NCBI RefSeq assembly: GCF_002575655.3
Contig: NC_053037.3
Coordinates: 504,874,544-504,938,543 of the forward strand
Length of the DNA: 64,000 nucleotides
Source: Aegilops tauschii subsp. strangulata
Taxonomy: Eukaryota; Streptophyta; Magnoliopsida; Poales; Poaceae
Direction of reading: 5' to 3'
The position numbers were made by a program, and so were the translations under genes. The notes under the pieces were generated by a model. The model was not told the DNA's origin and made no database searches. It saw only the letters and a list, made by a program, of their open reading frames with translations. Positions within the stretch are counted from its first letter, which is position 1. Each line of letters starts with the position of its first letter. Shown here one piece after another: positions 57,831 to 64,000 of this stretch.

Positions 57831-58840
57831 CAATTGAAGCTATGGGATGTCAAATTGCATATGCATGGAAGCTTTTAGCCAGCAAACGGTCGATGTTTCC
57901 CACAAGTCTTCCATGTAGACAGCGGATATAACTCTAACTATCCCAAGCTAGCAAAACTATTCGTCTACCTTGACTAAAAATAGAGCCTAGTGCATGTACA
58001 ACCCTCGTTGGTTCACCGTTCCCCCCTTCCCCACCAGTTTTCGCTCTTCTGCCGTTTTCTCCTGTTAGTCACTCATGCATTGTTCATGCGCATTCCCACA
58101 TTTTGATGTTTAAGGCCATGGAGAGCATGACTGCCATGTCAATGACTCCTTGAACATGGTGCATTATGGCCGCCAACTGTTGCAGCTACCACCATCATTG
58201 AGGGGACCATGATCGGATTCTCGCGTCCTTGTGGCTCGACCACACAAACTTCTTTGCGCTATCCACCGCGATACAGCACATATGTGATACGGACATGAAT
58301 TACATGAATGACACGATCTCTTTGTCTCCCTGGCATGACCGTACAACACTCCTGGCGAAGACCTTGTCTAGCCCCCACACCCAAAACCCAGACTCGTCTG
58401 CCGCCCATAGTTAGCGAAGCTGCGACTCGCACATGGGCGTAGACATCTTCTCGGACACAGAGCAACTGGTGATTTGACATCGCAAAGATCATGGGTAAAT
58501 AGTGTGTGGTGGCGTCGGAGGCTAGCACCGCGCTGACGATGTCTGCTGCTCCGAGAGGCGCCTCGAGTCGTAGTCCAACTCGGATATACGGGAGCTGACT
58601 TTCATCTAGATGCATGCCAAAAAGTGTGAGTTAAGATTATCGGTCTATGATTAGAAAAAGCGAGGTTGAGAGAGAGTACACAACCAATGGAGGAGTCTGA
58701 CATCTGTCTCCCACGACGGATGAGCCACACCTCAAACAATGAAACGAGACAATGGCTTGGGGGAGTCAAAACAAGAAATAACCTAGTAGTAAATTTTACA
58801 TGGGTGAGGAATGGCATTCAATAACCTAGTAATGAAGCTA
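57831..58840. other. Low-copy spacer, D-E block
   Basis: Uninterrupted counterpart of 42690-43107 plus 47350-47945. It shows the empty site of the Gypsy/LINE chimera near 58165-58185. A minus-strand frame 58615-58259 (AVLASDATTHYLPMIFAM) is not assignable to a family. Confidence 0.6.
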
Positions 58841-59167
58841 CTTCCTCCTTTCCGGTTTATAAGGCTCAATTCAAAAATTTCACCAACTAAGGTAGATGGT
58901 GAGTGGTGAAATACTTTTTGTAGTTTGCAAAAGCACCCAATTAATGCTCTTTTTTTCCTTAAAAAAGTATGTTTACCAATGCATTAATTGCAATGCATGC
59001 ATGCATGCATAAATTACATGCATTGGTCAATTTTCTCTTAATACCTGCATGCAATGATTTAATGCACCTTGGAATCTGAACATGTGATGGGAAACAACCA
59101 AATTGAGCCTTATAAAATGGAAAAACTAAAATTTTGAGATAAGCCCTATAAACCGGAAAGGAGGGAG
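58841..59167. mobile_element. Stowaway-type MITE
   Basis: Ends cttcctcctttccggtttat and ataaaccggaaaggagggag, flanked by TA. The interior has a catgcatgcatgcatg run. Confidence 0.85.
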
Positions 59168-59233
59168 TATTTTAATATAGTAACTCAAGTGACTATAGTC
59201 TCGCAATACGCGACATTAATCTAGCGTTACTAA

Positions 59234-59770
59234 GGCTGGTCATAGTGGGAAGTAATTTATACTAGTGTCGTGCATATCACACTAGTCTAAGTTACTACCT
59301 CTATAATGCAAAGTAGTATCATAGTAGTAGTGTCATAGATGGCTTCATTTATTAGCTTATAGACTCCGTTTTCCTTGGGAAACACTATGTTATGGTAACA
59401 TATTATGTTACCACAAACACTTCTCTCTCCTCATTAAATACCTATCACATAAGAAAAATTGTCTTGGGTCTGTTAAGTTACTCCCTCTGTTTTTATTTAC
59501 TCTGCATATTAGATTTGACGAAGTCAAACTTCATAAAGTTTGACCAAGTTTGTAGAAAACAAATAAACATTTATCATAACAAATCTATATGATGTGAAAG
59601 TACGTTCAATAATGAATCTAATAGTATTGATTTGTTATTGTATATGCTATTATTTTCGTTCATAAACTTCCTCAAAGTTTAGAAAGCTTGACTTTGACCA
59701 AAGATAATATGCGAACTAAATAAAAACGGAGGGAGCACTAGCTAATTAAGTTACCCCACTATGACTAGCC
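59234..59770. mobile_element. Tourist-type MITE carrying a nested MITE
   Basis: Inverted ends ggctggtcatagtggg and ccactatgactagcc with a taa duplication at 59231-59233 and 59771-59773, as in PIF/Harbinger-related elements. Confidence 0.85.
59481..59735. mobile_element. Stowaway-type MITE nested in the Tourist MITE
   Basis: Ends ctccctctgtttttatttac and aaataaaaacggagggag. The inner arms (gacgaagtcaaact; agcttgactttgacc) also pair. Confidence 0.85.
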
Positions 59771-59773
59771 TAA

Positions 59774-60631
59774 CAAGAATGGCCACGCACACATAGCACG
59801 GGATGCCGCGCACCATAGCGATGGTGAGCGTGTCGTCCATGCGCTCAGGGGTCGCCGCGCCCTGTGGTGGTGGCGGTCAAGGCGGAGCGACGCAGTAGGG
59901 GCAGATCTGGCAAGGGCATACATGCATCACCGAGGTAGGGAGGCGCGTCGCTGGATGAGTAGGGGCCGAGTCAGCTCTCGAGCTAGAGAAGAAGGGGACG
60001 ATGTTGGCAATGCTTGCTACTTCCATGCCGGTCAGGGTTCACCGTGAGCTCGATCCATGGCGTCTGCGGTGAGGTCAGTCGCGGCAAAGAGAAGGTGTCA
60101 AACTAGGATGGCATGCTATGGGGAAGCTTCACCAAGCTTCTGGAATGAGAGGGGGAAATCAAAAGCGGTGGTGAGGTGGCGTTATCGGCGGTGCTCCATA
60201 GAGACAAAAAGAAAGCGGATTGAACGGAAGGAAGAAGATGACTGCTGGACATGTGGGACCAGCTATAGTTTCATATATTCTTTTGATGGCCCAGATGCTA
60301 TGTCAATGCCATGTTATCTATGACTATTCACCAAGATGCCACGTCGACCAAAACCAGCCTTGAGCCAGACTAGGGGGTAAGTTGTCCAATTCCAATAGTT
60401 GAAGGGTGTAGTCTAACCGGTTTCGTAGTTAAGAGTTGTAGATTAAACCATCCCTAGAGTTCAGGGTTGAAATATGCACTTCTCTTAAAACAGATCGACA
60501 ATCAAGTTAGCGGTTTGAGAGATATAGTATTTGAAAAATCAATGCTTTAGGGGTTTGTTTATATCATACTTGCATCTTTTTGGTTGGTTGCATTTATGCA
60601 TTTTTCTTTACCCGTGTAAGAAAGAAAACTA
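59774..60631. other. Spacer with no recognised gene
   Basis: A GC-rich part contains an 88-residue frame (60057-60323, start MASAVRSVAAKRRC) with no recognisable motif; I do not call it a gene. From about 60550 the sequence aligns with 48705-48765. Confidence 0.4.
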
Positions 60632-60789
60632 CTCCCTTTGTTCCTAAATATAAGTCTTTTTAGAGATTTCAATATAGATTACATATGGAGCAAAATGGTT
60701 GAATCTACAACCTAAAATATGTCTATATACATCTATATGTAGTCCACGTTAAAATCTTTAAAAAGACTTATATTTAGAAACGAAGGGAG
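60632..60789. mobile_element. Stowaway-type MITE
   Basis: Ends ctccctttgttcctaaatat and atatttagaaacgaagggag, flanked by TA; a classic Triticeae short MITE. Confidence 0.9.
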
Positions 60790-60821
60790 TAGTAAGTATG
60801 GTTCTAAGAGAAGGAACTGCT

Positions 60822-61140
60822 CATTCGGACCAAGGAGAACATACCAATCTACAAGGTAATTTTAAAATTACTGAAGCTTGGTTTGATCAAGCAGTCGAGT
60901 ATTGGAAACAAGTTATAGCACTTAATCCGGTAAATTGTATGAAAGCAAAAAAATGGTTTAAAACTACAAAGAACTTTGAATTTGAATAAGATCATGCTAC
61001 CTTTTTCTTTCAAAAAATGGATTGTTTGGTTGTTGATCCATTAATTAAATAAATTAGGTCGTAAGATCAAATCAAAGAATTTTTGTATATCCATTTCTTA
61101 TACTTCTATTTTCACGGTATATCATTAGGATAAATCTAAG
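60822..61140 (+). pseudogene. ycf3: Plastid ycf3 last-exon fragment, copy 2, frame open
   Basis: The frame reads QGEHTNLQGNFKITEAWFDQ, then AVEYWKQVIALNPVNCMKAK, then KWFKTTKNFEFE and TAA at 60987-60989. Plastid Ycf3 ends in the same pattern (GEQAI.QGDSEIAEAWFDQ ... EYWKQAIAL.P.NY.EA..WLK.TKRFEFE). Ycf3 assembles photosystem I in the thylakoid. Only the last exon and about 150 bases of A/T-rich 3' flank are present, with no transit peptide. This is an old nuclear plastid-DNA insertion, diverged at many residues. An upstream ATG at 60798 comes from the neighbouring MITE junction. Shared with the C block, so older than the duplication. Confidence 0.78.
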
Positions 61141-61234
61141 ATAAGGTGCAGAATAGAGTGAGAGGAGAAATGGAGTTGCTCCAAAAAAAACCTACGTGGG
61201 GCATGTCCGCTACCTAGTCTTTTGCCCTTATATA

Positions 61235-61812
61235 CATTGAAAAGTATGTTTTTGGTCCCTCAAGTTCTCCAAAAGTATAAACATGGTCCCTCAAGATTTT
61301 TTGGTATACATTTGGTCCTTCAAGTCTTAAAACCGGATAAGTTTGGTCCAAAAGCAAATTTTAAGCACGTTGACCTGGTTTGACCATGTTTGACTAATGA
61401 ACAGTAAATTCAAAAGAAATAGCAAAAAAACTCTGAAAATTTGTGTGCTATTTCGACATCCGAGGAGCTTGTGGCAAAATAATAATAATTTTCACTCACA
61501 AAAAAAGCCAATTTTTTTTTGCTAGAGCTCCTCGGATGTTATTTGACCACAAAAATTTACACGCAGCAAGCGCATCCAAGCATGTTGGTTGTCACAAAAT
61601 TAAAAAAAATGAATTTGTTTGCTATTTTGTTTGAATTTACTGTTTATCGGTCAAACCGGGTCAATGTGGTCAAACCCCGTCAATGTGCTCAAAATCAAAT
61701 TTTGGACCAAACATATCCGGTTTTGAGACTTAAAGGACCAAATATATACCAAAAAATCTTAAGGGGCAAAGTCTATACTTTTGAGAAACTTGAGAGACAA
61801 AAATATACTTTG
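61235..61812. mobile_element. Foldback MITE with long inverted arms
   Basis: Arms of about 110 bases or more (tttttggtccctcaag; aaaaccggataagtttgg) pair with the right side (atatccggttttgagac; aacttgagagacaaaaat). A 10-bp duplication, cccttatata (61225-61234) / ctcttatata (61813-61822), has one mismatch. The size of the duplication suggests a Mutator-related foldback element. No coding capacity. Confidence 0.78.
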
Positions 61813-61822
61813 CTCTTATATA

Positions 61823-62261
61823 TGTGCATAGAGAGAGTGGATTAAGAAGTGCTACCACCCTCATCTTCCTTCTGCAGCCAAGTTTATACGTTGCTTTCGC
61901 TGCCCGACGATCACATCGCAAGTGCACGTGCTTAAACTCGCCGGAGTTCACGAATACAAGTACAGAACACGTCGCACACAGGCTAACTGAATCTAGTGAT
62001 CTGCCATCCAAGTTTCCTTTCATTTTATTTCTTCTCTCAGTGGCGATACACAACCTGCTGTGTGTATATACGCACGGACAGACGGCACCATATCGCATTG
62101 GGACTCAACTTGAAGCAGGCACGGACATGAACGGCTACAGAGCTACCAACATGTTAGTGCCCTAACAAGAACTTTAACATGCAAACTACTAAACCCAGAA
62201 GGGCATATCAATTAGGGCACAAACAAGATTTCCAACAGGGTGATTTGGATGGATTTGAAAC
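61823..62261. other. Spacer aligned with 50385-50735
   Basis: Shared landmarks are cgctgcccgacgatc, cacgtcgcacacaggctaac and acaagatttccaaca. No gene seen. The Mutator-like element 3 site of the C block would fall just after it. Confidence 0.5.
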
Positions 62262-62572
62262 CACGGGGTTGGATAGGAATAATACTAAAACCGACGGGGT
62301 ACAGGCTGTTCAGCTGCCAAACTGTTCTAACCAAAATCAAATGAGACTAGTGGTGCATCTTAAATTTCCTCATACGCATTACTGGAGTTGATCTCTCTCT
62401 AGGATCAAATGTAGATTCTTGACGAAAGTTTCAGATAGAAACTATCAAAAGGTAGAAACCCTCACTGATTATCCTTCAGCTAAAGCTTGGGGATGATATC
62501 TTTGACAGTTGAAGGGCATCATATACCTAGACTTTCCAGGACACCCATCACCATGACGACCTGAGATGCCGC
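62262..62572 (-). other. Conserved 3' exon and flank of MATH-BTB E
   Basis: Empty-site version of the flank that carries Mutator-like elements at C and D. The exon begins GCGGCATCTCAGGTCG after the intron. Confidence 0.65.
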
Positions 62573-62776
62573 CTGAAAGGAACAAAAGGAAGGTTTCATG
62601 GTCAAATTATTAAGAAAACAACAGTGCAACACATGACACTGCGTTGCTTCTGTAAATTTGGGAAACAAATGTTTTTGTGGCACAACATGAAGCCACGGCG
62701 AATGGTGCCAAGAAAACAAAACGACAACCTAGAAACATACATACAATAATTCGGAAATATACAGAGAAAAACTAAC
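62573..62776 (-). other. Predicted 3'-UTR intron of MATH-BTB E
   Basis: Donor CG|GTTAGT 14 bases after the stop codon, acceptor CCTTTCAG|GCGGC; 204 nt, close to the length in C (205 nt). Confidence 0.75.
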
Positions 62777-62790
62777 CGTTATTTCAGATT

Positions 62791-63873
62791 TTAGGAAGCA
62801 AACTTAGCAATTAGCTCCTTTAGAAGAGAGGGGCAGGTTCTAGCTATGTCCTCCAAGCCGTCAGCAGCCGTTATCTCCTTCAAATTAGCAGGAGTCTTGA
62901 TGAACTCAAAACAAACCTCCTTCAATCCACAACAGCTGTGCTGCTCAGCTAGAGTGAGAATAGTCGTCACCGAGCTCACGTTTGTGTGAGTGCACAGCTT
63001 TTCTTCACAGAGTGCTTTCAGCCTTTGGAGAGCGTATCTATCGGCCGCTGCAAGCAAGTGTTGCAACCACAATGCTTCTTGGGCTTCTCCTTCATCCTCC
63101 AACATTCCTATCTCCATCTTGGGCAGTGAATCGGTGTAAATAAAGTTAAGCAAAGCACTAAACACTCTTGGCTCCACGTCTTCTACATCTATGACACTCG
63201 CTATTGTGCTCTCCTTCATGGATCCAAACAGCTCCGCCTTGAGGACAGCTGACCGAGCTGCAAGCACGCACCGGTGGGCAGCAAACTTCTCACCGGACAC
63301 AACGAATGTCACGTCTGTGCCCTCCTTGGACAGCAGGAGGCCACTGATATGCTGTTTTATGCTAGAAGCGGGTACTTTGATGAAGAGATCAGTGGCCGTG
63401 ACAATGGAGAGATCACATCGGATGGTGAAACAGTTATAATTTAGATGCTTTGATTTTTCAAGAGTGTCTCTTTTCATGAAACTTGGGTAACCCCAACTTC
63501 GTGAACAGCTAGAGAAGTTGTCTGGCTTGCTGGCACGAATATGTGCTGAATCTTGCTTCTCATGCTCGTCAACGAAACTAAAAATGGACTGCACGTTCAG
63601 AGCCTCTGCAACATTTGCATCAACGAGACGTAGAAAGAGAGATATCGAGTCGGCGCTCTCTGGGCGTTCGCCATTAGGATAGAACCACATGTGCCAACGA
63701 TGTCCTCCTACCATGAAAGGGAGAGAAACGATCACCGTGCCATTAGGTACGTCTTTGATGGATGAGTAGCGGTTAACCACAAGCAGGTGGTACCCGCTGG
63801 ACGTGGAGACGTCGATGGCGTGACCAACAGCCTTGCCGTCGCCGACGAGAGAGACGCCGGCAAATGACGTCAT
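62791..63873 (-). CDS. MATH-BTB protein E (CUL3 adaptor type), intact
   Basis: Single coding exon, 360 residues, start MTSFAGVSLVGDGKAVGH, end LLKELIAKFAS. The MATH domain is about residues 22-150 (GYHLLVVNRYSSIK; FMVGGHRWHMWFYPNGE; NCFTIRCDLSIVT). BTB is about 175-300 (EGTDVTFVVSGEKFAAHRCVL; ARSAVLKAELFGSMKE; FIYTDSLPKMEIG; LLAAADRYALQRLKALC), followed by the C-terminal helical tail (SSVTTILTLAEQHSC). Expected role as for B: substrate-specific adaptor in a CUL3 ubiquitin ligase. One extra codon (ACG) follows the start compared with the other copies. The MATH binding face (WHMWFYPNGERPES) differs from B, so the substrate may differ. The upstream region is mostly outside the window. Confidence 0.93.
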   Translation of the reverse strand: MTSFAGVSLVGDGKAVGHAIDVSTSSGYHLLVVNRYSSIKDVPNGTVIVSLPFMVGGHRWHMWFYPNGERPESADSISLFLRLVDANVAEALNVQSIFSFVDEHEKQDSAHIRASKPDNFSSCSRSWGYPSFMKRDTLEKSKHLNYNCFTIRCDLSIVTATDLFIKVPASSIKQHISGLLLSKEGTDVTFVVSGEKFAAHRCVLAARSAVLKAELFGSMKESTIASVIDVEDVEPRVFSALLNFIYTDSLPKMEIGMLEDEGEAQEALWLQHLLAAADRYALQRLKALCEEKLCTHTNVSSVTTILTLAEQHSCCGLKEVCFEFIKTPANLKEITAADGLEDIARTCPSLLKELIAKFAS

Positions 63874-64000
63874 TGCAGATGGGCAGAACTTGACTGGGAT
63901 CTGATATGGGGTGTGTGGTGAATTGGAGTAAATAGCATAAAACTACCATAATTCGCGTCATGGTTCCAAAAAACTACCACATTTTTATTTGTGACCGATA
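63874..64000 (-). promoter_or_regulatory. Start of the upstream region of MATH-BTB E
   Basis: The first 40 bases resemble the leader of B and D (cagatgggcagaa; ctgatatggggtgtg); beyond that the sequence diverges. No TATA box is evident before the window ends. Confidence 0.45.

Noticed and set aside
58259..58615. Minus-strand frame in the D-E spacer as a gene
   Set aside because: The homologous frame in the B-C block is broken and no domain is recognisable; at most a decayed gene.
60057..60323. 88-residue frame as a gene
   Set aside because: No recognisable motif, no counterpart in the homologous block, basic low-complexity composition.
60798..60989. Intact nuclear gene for a Ycf3-like protein
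   Set aside because: Only the last-exon region is present, the start is in a MITE junction, there is no transit peptide, and conserved residues have changed.

Overview
The window is nuclear DNA of a grass of the Triticeae (wheat, Aegilops, barley or rye type). The evidence is two Copia elements with Angela/BARE-type LTRs, an Athila-lineage Gypsy element of Sabrina type with a tRNA-Asp primer site, a CACTA element with CACTAGTAGAAAA ends, and Stowaway and Tourist MITEs. I recognise no bacterial or plastid genes apart from an old plastid-derived fragment. The species cannot be fixed from the sequence alone.

Layout. 1-20.8 kb is nested transposons: two head-to-tail forward LTR fragments (432-2529) are split by Angela-like element 1 (2530-18483, TSD ctcct), which is itself split by a Sabrina-like element (5665-13342, TSD cctcc). 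A decayed PIF/Harbinger transposase follows (18885-20094). From 22.2 kb to the end lies a tandem family of five minus-strand MATH-BTB genes, predicted CUL3 ubiquitin-ligase adaptors: A (22393-23500, frameshifted), B (24496-25578, intact), C (52246-53324, frameshifted), D (55597-56655, nonsense) and E (62791-63873, intact). All five share an intron just downstream of the stop codon.

The array grew by block duplication. After the transposons are removed, B through C (about 24.0-53.8 kb) aligns with D through E (about 54.9-63.9 kb). Both blocks contain an upstream exon-like fragment, a low-copy spacer, and a fragment matching the last exon of plastid ycf3. Later insertions expanded the B-C block: a Mutator-like element (26944-42680, perfect 9-bp TSD) holding Angela-like element 2 (28091-42523, TSD ccgcc), which holds a CACTA element (29719-35480, TSD cat); a Gypsy/LINE chimera (43108-47332, 17-bp TSD); a second Mutator-like element; and a retroposon. 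C and D each carry a related Mutator-like element (50747-51733 and 53840-54923) at almost the same site but in opposite orientation.

The likely functional coding capacity is MATH-BTB B and E, plus cargo inside the CACTA element: a four-exon, 296-residue tandem-B3-like gene (33588-34747) and a 133-residue ORF (32338-32739). Nearly all other long reading frames are broken transposon genes.
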